The notes beneath the pieces were generated by a model. That model was not told the DNA's origin. It made no database searches and saw only the letters and a list, made by a program, of their open reading frames with translations. This document shows, in pieces, positions 8,297 through 17,406 of a stretch of 64,000 nucleotides of DNA; positions within the stretch are counted from its first letter, which is position 1, and every line of letters begins with the position of its first letter. Both the position numbers and the translations under genes were made by a program. Source of the stretch: Ruminococcus sp. Marseille-P6503 (GTDB lineage: Bacteria; Bacillota; Clostridia; Oscillospirales; Ruminococcaceae); assembly GCF_900604945.1 (NCBI RefSeq), contig NZ_UWPB01000002.1, positions 930,001 to 994,000 of the forward strand, written 5' to 3'.

Positions 8297-9661
8297 ATGG
8301 ACGAGCAGGTCTTAAGCGAAAATAAAATGGGTGTTCAGCCGATAAACAAGCTGATATTATCAATGTCGCTGCCTATAATGATTTCAATGCTGATTCAGGC
8401 GTTGTATAACATCGTAGACAGTATTTTTGTGTCCAAAATAAGCGAAAACGCGTTTACCGCGGTTTCACTGGCGTTCCCGGTGCAGAATCTTATGATTGCC
8501 GTCGCCGCCGGAACGGGAGTCGGAATCAACGCGCTGCTTTCAAAGTCCCTCGGAGAAAGAAATTTTCAAGACGCCGACAAAACGGCTCACAACGGAATTT
8601 TCCTGACGTTTATTCACTATCTTATATTTCTGATTTTCGGACTGTTTTTTACTGGAATATTTTTTGAGGCTCAGTCCAAAAACAGCGAGATCATAGCTTA
8701 CGGAAAAGAATATCTGTCTATCTGTCTGGTATCGGGCTTCGGAATCTTATTTGAAATAACCTTTGAACGTCTGCTGCAGGCTACCGGACGGACGATGTAT
8801 ACCATGTTTACTCAGGGCGCGGGAGCTATAATAAATATTATTCTTGATCCCTGTCTTATTTTCGGACTGGGGCCTTTTCCTGAGATGGGAATTGCCGGAG
8901 CGGCGATAGCTACGGTAATCGGACAGATCGCGGCAATGCTGATGGGGCTTGTGTTCAACATAAAATTCAATAAAGAGATAAGCATGAGTATGCGCGGCTT
9001 CCGTCCCTGCGGAAGAATAATAAAAAGGATATATTCAGTAGGAATACCCTCAATTATTATGCAGTCCATCACGTCTGTAATGACTTTTGGAATGAACAAG
9101 ATACTCGGCGGCTTTGCCGATACGGCGCAGGCGGTGCTCGGCGCGTATTTCAAGCTTCAGAGCTTCGTGTTTATGCCGGTGTTCGGACTTAACAACGGAA
9201 TGGTTCCGGTGCTTTCCTACAACTACGGCGCGAGAAACAAAAAACGTATGACCGACACTATAAAAATCTCCGTAATTTACGCAATGATTCTGATGCTGAT
9301 CGGCTTTGCTCTTATGCAGCTTGTTCCGAATGTATTGCTTGAAATGTTTGAGGCTTCGGAAAATATGATGTCAATGGGAGTTACTGCTCTCAGGATAATC
9401 AGCATAAGCTTTCTGTTTGCCGGATTCTGCATTATCATCAGTTCGTCGCTTCAGGCGCTGGGACATGGACTGTTTTCCATGCTTATTTCAATTGCCCGTC
9501 AGCTTATCGTGCTGCTGCCGGTAGCCTATCTGCTTTCGAGGCTTGGCGATGTGGCATATGTATGGTGGGCTTTTCCCATTGCGGAAATATCGTCGGTATG
9601 CTGTTCGGTGTTGTTTATAAGACATATTTACAAAAAGGTTATAAAACCTATAGGAGATTAA
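8297..9661 (+). CDS. MATE family multidrug/cation exporter
   Basis: A 454-residue polytopic protein of the MATE (NorM/DinF-like) family, which exports drugs or metabolites using a Na+ or H+ gradient. The opening MSLPIMISMLIQALYNIVDSIFV is the typical MatE start of helix 1, repeated in the second half around KRIYSVGIPSIIMQSITSVM, consistent with two six-helix bundles. Length is normal. It is preceded by its own promoter and a purine-rich site (GGACGGAAGG). It ends at a bidirectional terminator shared with the alcohol dehydrogenase gene. Substrate unknown. Confidence 0.92.
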   Translation: MDEQVLSENKMGVQPINKLILSMSLPIMISMLIQALYNIVDSIFVSKISENAFTAVSLAFPVQNLMIAVAAGTGVGINALLSKSLGERNFQDADKTAHNGIFLTFIHYLIFLIFGLFFTGIFFEAQSKNSEIIAYGKEYLSICLVSGFGILFEITFERLLQATGRTMYTMFTQGAGAIINIILDPCLIFGLGPFPEMGIAGAAIATVIGQIAAMLMGLVFNIKFNKEISMSMRGFRPCGRIIKRIYSVGIPSIIMQSITSVMTFGMNKILGGFADTAQAVLGAYFKLQSFVFMPVFGLNNGMVPVLSYNYGARNKKRMTDTIKISVIYAMILMLIGFALMQLVPNVLLEMFEASENMMSMGVTALRIISISFLFAGFCIIISSSLQALGHGLFSMLISIARQLIVLLPVAYLLSRLGDVAYVWWAFPIAEISSVCCSVLFIRHIYKKVIKPIGD

Positions 9662-9707
9662 ATGACTTTTGTTCGGCTTTCGCAGTCTGAACAGACCATA
9701 TCTGCGC

Positions 9708-9743
9708 AAAAAATACCGGTTCATGAGCGAGCCGGTATTTTTT
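9708..9743. terminator. Bidirectional terminator
   Basis: AAAAAATACCGG / CCGGTATTTTTT, 12-bp stem between the convergent MATE and alcohol dehydrogenase genes. Confidence 0.85.
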
Positions 9744-9761
9744 ATATCATTTGTTTTAATA

Positions 9762-10979
9762 TCAGAAGTCAACTTCGGTATCATAATAGCAGCATTTAAG
9801 CAGCTTTTCCATATCCTCCTGTGAAGGCTGACGCGGATTGGAGCCTGTGCAGGCGTCGCCGATAGCGTTCTTGGCAATCTCAGGCAGTCTTTCGAGAAAT
9901 ACCTCCTCAGGAACGAAGCCCTGCTCGCAGGGATAGCTGTCAGGACCGTAATTCTTGATGCAGTGAGGAATATTCAGCTTATCGTTCATGTCGCGTATGT
10001 ACTTGATAAGCAAAGCAACCTTTTCGTCATCGCTGGAACCGCCCAGATGCATATAGTCTGCAATTACTCCGTAGCGTTTCTTAGCCGTTTCGTCCTTGGC
10101 GTTGTAAGCTATTACCTTCGGCAGATACATAGCGTTTGCCGCACCGTGAATGATGTGAGCTCCGTAGTCTGCAAAAGCGGCTCCCGTCTTATGAGCCATT
10201 GAGTGAACTATACCGAGCAGAGCGTTTGAGAACGCCATGCCTGCAAGGCACTGAGCGTTGTGCATTCTGTCGCGGGCGTCCATATCGCCGTTGTAGGAAT
10301 TGATAAGATCGTTTTGGATCATTTCAATAGCGTGAATGGCAAGAGGATCGGTATAGTCGCAGTTAGCTGTTGAAACATAAGCTTCAACCGCATGGGTAAG
10401 AGCGTCCATGCCCGTATGCGCGGTAAGCTTCTGAGGCATTGTTTCAGCCAGCTCGGCGTCAACGATAGCAACGTCAGGAGTGATCTCAAAGTCGGCGATA
10501 GGATACTTGATACCCTTGTCGTAGTCTGTGATAATCGAGAAAGCGGTTACCTCGGTAGCCGTTCCGGAGGTTGAAGGAATAGCGCAGAAATGAGCTTTCT
10601 TTCTCAGCTCGGGAATTCCGAATACCTTGCACATATCCTCAAAAGTACAGTCGGGATACTCATATTTGATCCACATAGCCTTAGCGGCGTCGATAGGAGA
10701 GCCTCCGCCCATAGCGACGATCCAGTCAGGCTCGTATTCAAGCATTACTTTAGCGCCGTTCATAACGGTTGTAACCGACGGATCCGGCTCAACGTTTTCG
10801 ATAAGCTTGACTTCCATGCCGGCTTCTTTAAGATAAGCCTCGGCCTTCTGAAGAAAACCGTTTCTCTTCATTGAGCCTCCGCCTACTACGATGATTGCTT
10901 TTTTTCCTTTCAGAGTCTTAAGATTTTCAAGAGATCCCTTTCCGTGATACAGATCTCTCGGCAGCGTAAATCTAGCCAT
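9762..10979 (-). CDS. Iron-containing alcohol dehydrogenase
   Basis: A group III (Fe-dependent) NAD(P)-linked alcohol dehydrogenase, 405 residues. The nucleotide-binding GGGSPIDAAKAM and the family signature HSMAHKTGAAFADYGAHIIH are plain; metal ligands are an Asp near residue 195 and the histidines of MAHK, the GAHIIHGAAN region and the HIIHG turn. I start at the ATG preceded by GAGGAGG; 22 upstream in-frame residues lack a ribosome site. It probably reduces acetaldehyde or butyraldehyde during fermentation and complements AdhE at 56837-59446, whose C-terminal half is the same family. Substrate and cofactor choice are not decidable here. Confidence 0.93.
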   Translation of the reverse strand: MARFTLPRDLYHGKGSLENLKTLKGKKAIIVVGGGSMKRNGFLQKAEAYLKEAGMEVKLIENVEPDPSVTTVMNGAKVMLEYEPDWIVAMGGGSPIDAAKAMWIKYEYPDCTFEDMCKVFGIPELRKKAHFCAIPSTSGTATEVTAFSIITDYDKGIKYPIADFEITPDVAIVDAELAETMPQKLTAHTGMDALTHAVEAYVSTANCDYTDPLAIHAIEMIQNDLINSYNGDMDARDRMHNAQCLAGMAFSNALLGIVHSMAHKTGAAFADYGAHIIHGAANAMYLPKVIAYNAKDETAKKRYGVIADYMHLGGSSDDEKVALLIKYIRDMNDKLNIPHCIKNYGPDSYPCEQGFVPEEVFLERLPEIAKNAIGDACTGSNPRQPSQEDMEKLLKCCYYDTEVDF

Positions 10980-11212
10980 TGCTGATTCCTCCTCAATTTT
11001 TGTCAATAATGTTGGAACGCAGTAAACTTTATGTAAAAACTGCACAACAATAACCTGTATTGTTTGAAATAATTATAGCATTATCCACATTAACTTTGTG
11101 CTACATAGTTATGAATATTTTATGTCTTGCGGTAATTTATATATGCTATATATTTTCAGTAAAGATATAACGCCTACTGAACGCCGGTAATTTTTAATTT
11201 TTTGCGCCGCAC

Positions 11213-11241
11213 TTGAAAAGGCGTTGAAAATGTGGTATAAT
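11213..11241 (+). promoter_or_regulatory. Sigma-A promoter of the membrane protein-acpS-nnr operon
   Basis: TTGAAA, 17 bases, TATAAT, 36 bases before the first gene's start. Confidence 0.75.
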
Positions 11242-11277
11242 TCTAAATAATAATTATCGGAAGGAAAGGTTGTTATT

Positions 11278-11790
11278 ATGGACGTTTTCAAGGAGCAGAT
11301 AGTGCGCAAGATCCCAAACAGAAATGAAAAGGTATCCAAGGTATTCATTATGATCGCAGCCGTCGCGCTTGCTATGGTTTGCTTTGTTTTTGCCTTCGGA
11401 ACTCAGTTTTCTATGTTCGGGATACTTTTTGCGGGACTTTCGCTTTACGGCGGATATTATCTTGTTACTAATCTTGACGTAGAGTACGAGTACATTCTTA
11501 CCAACGGAGAGCTGGACGTGGATAAGATCATCGCTCAGCGCAAAAGAAAAAGACTTTGCACCGTCAGGATCGGCTCTGCTACCGAATTCGGAGCCGTTTC
11601 GGATTCCAGCAATACCGGAGGCGCCGAAACATATGTGAGAGCCTCTGCCGACGATGAGAATCAGACGGATTATTTTATAAGAGTAAACCACAAAAGCCTG
11701 GGGGATACCGTCCTTGTATTTACTCCCAGCGAGGAAATGCTTGAACTGATAAAGCCTTATGTTCCGAGAAATATAAGGAATAAGCTTTAA
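11278..11790 (+). CDS. Small membrane protein, DUF6106-like
   Basis: A 170-residue protein: a basic amphipathic N-terminus, two adjacent hydrophobic segments (about residues 22-42 and 44-62), then a cytosolic domain starting EYEYILTNGELDVDKIIAQRKRKR. That YxLTNGELDIDKI pattern resembles the clostridial DUF6106 family, which has no known function. GGAAGGAAAGG precedes the ATG. It heads an operon with acpS and nnr (gap of 15 bases to acpS), which hints at a housekeeping envelope role but no more. The family name is from memory of the motif. Confidence 0.7.
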   Translation: MDVFKEQIVRKIPNRNEKVSKVFIMIAAVALAMVCFVFAFGTQFSMFGILFAGLSLYGGYYLVTNLDVEYEYILTNGELDVDKIIAQRKRKRLCTVRIGSATEFGAVSDSSNTGGAETYVRASADDENQTDYFIRVNHKSLGDTVLVFTPSEEMLELIKPYVPRNIRNKL

Positions 11791-11805
11791 AACGGGAGGC
11801 GCGCT

Positions 11806-12189
11806 GTGTATACGGTAGGAATTGATCTGATAGAAATAGCCCGTATAGAAAAAAGCGTTAAAAGCCGCAGATTTGTCGAAAGGGTTTTCTCTGAGAAGGA
11901 GATTGCCCTTTTTTCTTCAAAAAGCAACTCTGCGGAGTCTATGGCGGGAAACTGGGCGGCTAAGGAGGCGTTTTCAAAAGCTCTCGGCACTGGAGTCAGG
12001 GATTTCAGCCTAAACGAGGTTTCTGTACTTCGCGACGGGCTTGGAGCGCCGTATTTGGAGCTTACCGGAAATGCGGAGAAAATTGCCGATAAGCTGGGGC
12101 TGGAATTTTCGGTAAGTATTACCCATACCTCTCAGCTGGCTCAGGCGGTTTGTATTGGCTACAGAAAAAGCGATCAGCAGAAAGGGTGA
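11806..12189 (+). CDS. acpS: Holo-[acyl-carrier-protein] synthase
   Basis: AcpS transfers 4'-phosphopantetheine from CoA to apo-ACP. The 127-residue product has GIDLIEIARIEK at the N-terminus (Mg-binding Asp) and NWAAKEAFSKALGTG (second Mg ligand Glu, CoA phosphate Lys), with VSITHTSQLAQAV near the end. The start is GTG with GGGAGG six bases upstream. The nnr gene begins six bases after its stop, the common AcpS-Nnr pairing in Firmicutes. Confidence 0.95.
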   Translation: MYTVGIDLIEIARIEKSVKSRRFVERVFSEKEIALFSSKSNSAESMAGNWAAKEAFSKALGTGVRDFSLNEVSVLRDGLGAPYLELTGNAEKIADKLGLEFSVSITHTSQLAQAVCIGYRKSDQQKG

Positions 12190-12194
12190 ATTTT

Positions 12195-13736
12195 ATGCAT
12201 AAAATTTTGACTCCCGCGCAGATGAGGGAAGCGGAGCAGGCTTCCGTAAGGCTCGGCAAGGGGCTGGATGAGCTTATGGACAACTCCGGAGAAAGGCTTG
12301 CAAGGCGGATAGCCTCAGTTTCACGCAGATTGATGAAAAGAAGCGCGGTGATACTTGCGGGAAGCGGCAACAACGGCGGCGACGGTTTTAAAGCGGCGGC
12401 GTATCTTGAGCAGCAGGGAATACTTCCTGTTGTAGTGCTTTGCTGCGGAGCGCCGGCGACGGAGCTTTCAAGGGCGGCCTTTGAAGGTATGCCTGAGAAA
12501 ACAGCCGTGCTGGATATAAACGACGAGAGGGTCGGCGGAATCATTTCCTGCGCGGGAATAATTGCCGACTGCGTGTTCGGAACCGGGTTTCACGGAGAAT
12601 TAAGCGAGAAGCTCGGGAGATTATTCAGCAGAATCAATGAGCTTTCCGCTTTCAGAATAGCCTGTGACATTCCGTCCGGCGTAAATTCGCTTAACGGACA
12701 GGTAAGCGCCGGAGCTTTCAGAGCCGATGAAACGGTGACTTTTCACCGAAAAAAGACCGGTATGTTCTTTTCTCCGGCAAAGGAATACTGCGGCAAGATA
12801 ATTACCGCCGATATAGGTATACCCGACGGCTGGGACGACGGCTTAACGCCGGAGATATCGTCTGTGACCGCTTTTGAGGCGGCGGAGCTGCTGCCGGGAA
12901 GAAGCGACAACAGCCATAAGGGAACCTACGGCAGGTGTATGCTTTTGTGCGGTTCGGGGAAATATCCGGGAGCCGCGGTAATATCGTCAATGTCGGCAAT
13001 GCGCTCCGGAGTAGGGCTGGTTGAGCTGTGCACTCCCGAAAGCGCGGTTCTGCCCGCGGTTACAAGAACTCCTGAAATAACCTTTACCGCCTTGAATACC
13101 GACGGCGAAGGCTTTGTCTCAGCAGACAGCTTACCAGTGATACTTGAATCGCTTTCAAAGGCCGACTCCGCTGTGATAGGCTGCGGTCTGGGGAAAACGG
13201 AGGATACCGAAAGAATCGTGTGCGAAATAGTCAGAAACGCAAGATGTCCCTTGATTATTGACGCCGACGGAATAAACTGTCTGTCCGGGCATATAGATGT
13301 ATTAAAAGAAAAACAGACGGAGATTATACTTACTCCTCATATCGGCGAGCTTGCAAGACTGTGTGGCGCAGAAATCGCCGAGGTCCTTACGGACGTCATA
13401 GGATATGCCGGACGGATTGCCGAAAGATACGGAGCGGTCGTTCATGCAAAGAACGTTCAGACGGTTACCGTATGCGGCGGCAGGTGCTTTATTACCGATT
13501 TCGGCTGTTCGGCGCTTGCAAAGGGAGGCTCCGGAGATATGCTTGCCGGGCTTATCGGTTCTCTCTGCGCTCAGGGAACGTCTGCCGCTGACGCTTGTAT
13601 TCTGGCTGATTACATTATGGGAAGATCGGCAAAGCTGCTTTGCGAAACCAATTCGCCGAGGGGAGTGCTTGCCGAGGACATTATATCCTGTTTCCCGAAA
13701 ATGCTGTGGCAGGCTGAACGAGGCGTTATAGTATAA
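12195..13736 (+). CDS. nnr: Bifunctional NAD(P)H-hydrate epimerase / ADP-dependent dehydratase
   Basis: A metabolite-repair enzyme for damaged nicotinamide cofactors (NADHX and NADPHX). The N-terminal YjeF_N half (about 1-210) interconverts R and S hydrates: GSGNNGGDGF near residue 55 and the SGVNSLNG loop near 160. The C-terminal YjeF_C half (about 225-505) dehydrates the S form with ADP: SHKGTYGRCMLLCGSGKYPG, DADGINCLSG and KGGSGDMLAGLIGSL, a ribokinase-like set. I use the ATG at 12195 with GAAAGGG; an upstream in-frame ATG lies within acpS. The length, 513 residues, matches the fused form. A weak-wobble hairpin terminator follows. Confidence 0.94.
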   Translation: MHKILTPAQMREAEQASVRLGKGLDELMDNSGERLARRIASVSRRLMKRSAVILAGSGNNGGDGFKAAAYLEQQGILPVVVLCCGAPATELSRAAFEGMPEKTAVLDINDERVGGIISCAGIIADCVFGTGFHGELSEKLGRLFSRINELSAFRIACDIPSGVNSLNGQVSAGAFRADETVTFHRKKTGMFFSPAKEYCGKIITADIGIPDGWDDGLTPEISSVTAFEAAELLPGRSDNSHKGTYGRCMLLCGSGKYPGAAVISSMSAMRSGVGLVELCTPESAVLPAVTRTPEITFTALNTDGEGFVSADSLPVILESLSKADSAVIGCGLGKTEDTERIVCEIVRNARCPLIIDADGINCLSGHIDVLKEKQTEIILTPHIGELARLCGAEIAEVLTDVIGYAGRIAERYGAVVHAKNVQTVTVCGGRCFITDFGCSALAKGGSGDMLAGLIGSLCAQGTSAADACILADYIMGRSAKLLCETNSPRGVLAEDIISCFPKMLWQAERGVIV

Positions 13737-13745
13737 TTTCCCGAC

Positions 13746-13778
13746 AATGCTGTCTTTCTTTGAAAGGCGGCATTTTTT
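13746..13778 (+). terminator. Terminator of the acpS-nnr operon
   Basis: Thirteen-base arms AATGCTGTCTTTC / GAAAGGCGGCATT with two G-U pairs, three-base loop and six T. Confidence 0.75.
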
Positions 13779-13852
13779 ATCTGTCGGAATGTGCTGTCGG
13801 CAGGAAATAAAATTTCGGCAGATTTATATAAGGGAAAGGCAGGTGCGGGCTT

Positions 13853-14386
13853 GTGACGGGATTTTCGTTTACGGGCGTTTGTTTCAGAAAAGCTGCCGCC
13901 GCTATGATCGCGGTTTGCGTGGCGGCGGTTGCTTCGGGATGCGGCAAAGGAGATGAAAAGCCGCCGGAGCTGAAAAAGAATTTTACCTGTACGGCGGTTA
14001 TTGTACAGAATGAAGAACAGTATCGCGCGCAGCTGGAAAGGATCGACGGAGTAGGCTGGAGGGCGGTATTTTCCGAGCCGGAAACGATTGAGGGAATGGA
14101 GGTTTCTCTGCTGAACGATCAATGTACGGTAAACTTCAAGGAGCTTACGTACACAGCGGACAGGGAGGAGCTTCCTGAAAACGGAATGATTCAGCTTGTA
14201 GCTTCGGCGGCGGACAGGTGTATTTCAGGCAAGGGAATAAAAAGCTCAAGCAAAGGCGGTAATTATATATTCGACGGCAAAACCGGAAACGCCGGATTTA
14301 CGGCAGAGGTGAGCGATGGGACTGTCAGCACGCTTGAGATTGCAGGAGAAATAACCGCGGAGTTTTCGGATTATGATACTGATTGA
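13853..14386 (+). CDS. Putative lipoprotein
   Basis: A 177-residue secreted lipoprotein of unknown function. A long signal segment ends in AAVASGC, a plausible lipobox with the lipidated Cys near residue 33. The mature part resembles the many Ruminococcus lipoproteins whose body compares an outer-membrane-like beta scaffold (LolA/LppX-like impression only). The start is probably GTG at 13853; TTG two bases upstream is out of frame. The ribosome site is weak (AGGGAAAGG 12 bases upstream). No partner genes are evident. Base composition is like the neighbouring host genes. Confidence 0.65.
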   Translation: MTGFSFTGVCFRKAAAAMIAVCVAAVASGCGKGDEKPPELKKNFTCTAVIVQNEEQYRAQLERIDGVGWRAVFSEPETIEGMEVSLLNDQCTVNFKELTYTADREELPENGMIQLVASAADRCISGKGIKSSSKGGNYIFDGKTGNAGFTAEVSDGTVSTLEIAGEITAEFSDYDTD

Positions 14387-14465
14387 TCGGCAGATGTACG
14401 AACTGCAATAGAGCTGAAATTATTTTCTGCCGGTCTGCGGTATGTATATTTTAAGAAATGAATCA

Positions 14466-14497
14466 GGGACTGCTGCATGGCGCAACAGCCCCTTTTT
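14466..14497 (+). terminator. Probable terminator of the lipoprotein gene
   Basis: Imperfect stem GGGACTGCTGC / GCAACAGCCCC followed by five T. Confidence 0.6.
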
Positions 14498-14513
14498 GTT
14501 TGAATGAAAAGAT

Positions 14514-14707
14514 GTCAAGTGCTGATAAAAGCAAATTAAAGGATTCAGATTTCAGGTCTTTTGCTTTTTCTTTCTGAATTTTAGCTTTTTTTATTTTATA
14601 AAGCGAATTTTTTTAATAATACAAAATGCTGAAAAGTCCGCATTTACAGGATTCTCAGCATAAAAGACAACGCAGTTTAGACTTTAGGGTTCAAACTGCG
14701 TTAGGTT
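14514..14707 (+). repeat. Long intergenic repeat, copy A
   Basis: Begins GTCAAGTGCTGATAAAA and ends at a hairpin (AACGCAGTTT / AAACTGCGTT). A second, direct copy lies at 14811-14976. Shared blocks include AATAATACAAAAT, ATTCTCA-CATAAAA and CAACGCAGTTT-GACTT. Non-coding as far as I can see. Confidence 0.7.
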
Positions 14708-14711
14708 TATT

Positions 14712-14810
14712 AATATGTGTTTTGACCATAAAATAGATATTTGCCCAGCGGCATAAAATTACCCGTCACCATAAAATGGCGACGGGTATTGCGCTGTCCG
14801 CGCTGGGACT
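14712..14810 (+). repeat. Island-flanking direct repeat, left copy (candidate attL)
   Basis: About 99 bases similar to 28711-28808. The last 63 bases (14748-14810) match with two substitutions. In the right copy this sequence is the 3' trailer and terminator of tRNA-Ala; here no tRNA accompanies it. The core folds as ACCCGTC(A/G)CCA / TGG(C/T)GACGGGT. Confidence 0.8.
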
Positions 14811-14976
14811 GTCAAGCGCTGACAAAATAGATGAATGATAAAAGTGGACAAAAAGATTCAGATTTTCCAGCTTTTTCTTTGTTCAATAATACAAAATACT
14901 GAAAAACCAACACTTATGGAATTCTCATCATAAAAATCAACGCAGTTTGGACTTAGAGTTTAAATTGTGTTAGGGG
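14811..14976 (+). repeat. Long intergenic repeat, copy B
   Basis: Direct, diverged copy of 14514-14707, beginning GTCAAGCGCTGACAAAA. It lies just inside the left flank of the proposed island, while copy A lies just outside. Confidence 0.7.
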
Positions 14977-15110
14977 TATCACTCTTTGGAAATCTGGTTC
15001 TGAAAAACAAACCGTGTAAACGCAATAATCGCCAAAAATTTGACAATACTAAAACTGCAGCCAAAAAAGGCAACGCTGAGGAGCGACCCGACGCAGGCTG
15101 TAAGATATAC

Positions 15111-15155
15111 GGTGAATAGAAAAGCAGCGGCATTGTCGCTGCTTTTCTATTCACC
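15111..15155. terminator. Long perfect hairpin behind the IS256 transposase
   Basis: Nineteen-base arms GGTGAATAGAAAAGCAGCG and its complement around a seven-base loop; pairing extends imperfectly to about 15102-15163. Probably the element's bidirectional terminator, protecting it from outside transcription. Confidence 0.65.
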
Positions 15156-15211
15156 GGTATCTTCCGAGCGGATAAACCTCGGGAGCTCGAGGGCAGAGCC
15201 CTCGTCAGCCA

Positions 15212-16427
15212 TCAGGCTGCAAACCTGTCCTCAAAGAAAATCGCAAACTGAGAGTATGCAAGTCCCCAGTCCCTGACTGGCATCGTCCATTTCTTTGAGA
15301 TTTCCACTACGCTTATATAAATGACCTTGCGAATGGAATCATCTGTCGGGAAACCGCCTTGGATTTCGTGAATTTTCTTACCATTTGATGATAGCTCTCA
15401 ACTGCATTTGTTGTATATATTATCTTCCTTATCTCCTGCGGATATTCAAAAAATGTGGTCAGCTCAGACCAGTTTTTATCCCAGGATTTAAGAATATTCG
15501 GATACTTCTTATCCCACTTCTCACGGAATTCTTCCTTTGCATATTCGGCGTCATCAAGATTGACAGCGCCATAGATTTTCTTGAGGTCTGCACATACCGC
15601 TTTTCTGTCCTTGTAAGGCACAAATTTGCAGCTGTTTCTTATCTGATGCACAATGCAAAGCTGGTTTTTCGTCTTTGGAAACACTGCGTTTATGGCACTG
15701 CAAAGTCCGTTCAAATTATCATGGCAAGCTATGAAAATGTCCGTAACACCGCGGTTTCTAAGGTCTGAGCATATGCTTGCATAAAAGCTTGCAGACTCAT
15801 TTTCGGAGATCCATGTGCCGAGAATTTCCTTCTGTCCTTCCATATTTATTCCGAGAACAGAGTATACACATTTGCTGATAATCTTGTTGTCCTTGCGGGA
15901 ATTGAATACAATTCCGTCAAAGAAAACTACGGGATAATTTGCAGTCCGTGCCACTCGTTTACTTCGGGAAGAATTTTGTCTGTTATTCGTGAAATTAAAC
16001 CCTGTGATATTTCTGAACCGTAGATTTCACGAAGGGTATCTTCAATGTCACGCTGGGACATTCCCTTTGCGTACATTGCCATGATTTTCTGCTCAATTTC
16101 GTCCGTGCGGGTCTGTCGCTTTTCAATGACCTTCGGTTCAAATTCACCATTGCGGTCACGGGGAACGGATATTTCGCAGTCACCGTAATCGCTTGAAATT
16201 GTCTTCTTGCCGTAGCCGTTTCTGCTATTGCCGGTGTTGTTTCCGGAAGCAGAATTTTTTGCGTAGCCGAGATGTTCGTCCATTTCTGCTTCAAGCATCT
16301 GCTCGATCGTTCCAGCAAAGAGTCGCTTAAGTTTTGCCTGAATATCTCCTGTGCTTTCACAGTCTGCCATCAGCAGTTTTACAAGTTCCATCTCCTTGTC
16401 GCTTAATCCGTGATTTCTCTTTTTCAT
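15212..16427 (-). pseudogene. IS256/Mutator-type transposase, two frameshifts
   Basis: The intact protein would be about 405 residues. The first part runs from MKKRNHGLSDKEMEL (GGAGG upstream) to LPEVNEW. There a base appears to be missing near 15940, and the next frame continues NYPVVFFDGIVF, giving the DDE segments FFDGI, HDNLNG and (TTNAVES) typical of the family. A second missing base near 15342 (KSKAV then FPTDDSIRKVIYISVVEISKKW in another frame) shifts the last ~45 residues, which end at the stop at 15212. Both breaks restore perfect family patterns when bridged, so this is a decayed gene or carries two sequencing errors. Confidence 0.85.
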
Positions 16428-16469
16428 TATCAATAACCTCCATATTTTTCTTATGGATATTATTGACAT

Positions 16470-17402
16470 TTACACAGTTGGATATTCAGACTCGGAAATC
16501 TCAAAAGTCCTTACTTTTTTTATAGTATATTTCACATTATCTACAGGAATTTTTTGCTGATGTGATGTTTCAATTATTAGTTTATCTCCATCAAATGAAT
16601 AATCAGCACACAAATACAATCCATCATTTTCAGCCAAAATCACTAGATTAGAATTATCTATAAAAGTAAAATTTCTTCGATTAGAAGCTAATGCAGAACC
16701 AAAACCAAATGCAGACCAAATTAAGCCAATTATACATAAACTACCAGCAATCATTATTTTGCCAATTCGGCTTTTGACAAGATTAAATATGTTCATCATT
16801 TTATCAGTCAAAGAAATTGACGTTTTTGATAATATTGAATCAGGCCTTGCAAAACTTCCAAAAATTATTCCATAACAATAAAGCATAAATTCAACCAAGA
16901 ATAATGATATAATAGTTACAACCCACTCCGATAGTTCCATACCTGTCGTAAAATCAATAAAATCATAATAAGATAATGCTGCACCGCTAATTAATATAAT
17001 TAAACCAGATATTACAAAAAGCAATCCTGTTTTAAAAGCTAATTTAACGCCTTTATTATTCTTAAAAATTTTATAGGAAATAATATTTAAAGCCAGATAT
17101 AAAACTAACATTGCAACTAAATTTAAAATTTCAGATAAGAAATTAATATTGTATATTGTATTCCACTTAGCATCAATATTAAAAAACTTATTATAACTCG
17201 AAAGAATTATGTTTGCCATTCCAGTTAGAAATGTTTTAATTATGGCAAAAGCAGGAATAATTAATGCCAAAATCTCCTTCCAATATTTAATATAACTTGT
17301 TTTTGATTTTGCACTCTTGTCAACGGTTTTGCCACGTTCTTTATCCTGTAGAAATCCATTGGCATAAGAGTTTATGTAGGAATTTTCCTTCAAATTATTC
17401 AC
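16470..17402 (-). CDS. Polytopic membrane protein of unknown function
   Basis: 310 residues from a GTG start seven bases after GAGG (in ACGAGGTAGCGGA). The hydrophilic N-terminus (about 45 residues, Lys/Ser-rich) is followed by five likely membrane spans (EILALIIPAFAIIKTFL, ILNLVAMLVLYLALNII, LLFVISGLIILISGAAL, VVTIISLFLVEFMLYCYG, IMIAGSLCIIGLIWSAFG) and a ~75-residue soluble end. I do not recognise the family. It starts four bases after the Cys-rich mini-protein gene, so they are probably co-translated. The stop codon TAA falls within the IS256 terminal repeat, so the original C-terminus may have been longer. Strongly AT-rich, like the ATPase and protease genes upstream. It could be an accessory of that system, but this is only positional. 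Confidence 0.6.
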   Translation of the reverse strand: MNNLKENSYINSYANGFLQDKERGKTVDKSAKSKTSYIKYWKEILALIIPAFAIIKTFLTGMANIILSSYNKFFNIDAKWNTIYNINFLSEILNLVAMLVLYLALNIISYKIFKNNKGVKLAFKTGLLFVISGLIILISGAALSYYDFIDFTTGMELSEWVVTIISLFLVEFMLYCYGIIFGSFARPDSILSKTSISLTDKMMNIFNLVKSRIGKIMIAGSLCIIGLIWSAFGFGSALASNRRNFTFIDNSNLVILAENDGLYLCADYSFDGDKLIIETSHQQKIPVDNVKYTIKKVRTFEISESEYPTV

Positions 17403-17406
17403 TCCG

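Larger units (their letters stand above)
15012..16477 (-). mobile_element. IS256-family insertion sequence (defective)
   Basis: An insertion sequence of about 1.47 kb. The imperfect terminal repeats are CCGTGTAAACGCAATAAT at 15012-15029 and, reading outward at the other end, ATTATTGACATTTACACAG at 16459-16477. It holds one Mutator-type transposase gene broken by two frameshifts. No clear target duplication is visible, so the ends may have been rearranged. A perfect 19-bp hairpin at 15111-15155 lies behind the transposase. Confidence 0.75.

Noticed and set aside
15111-15155. Integron attC-like site
   Set aside because: The hairpin lacks the conserved attC core sequences and lies inside an IS256 element, where a terminator is the simpler reading.
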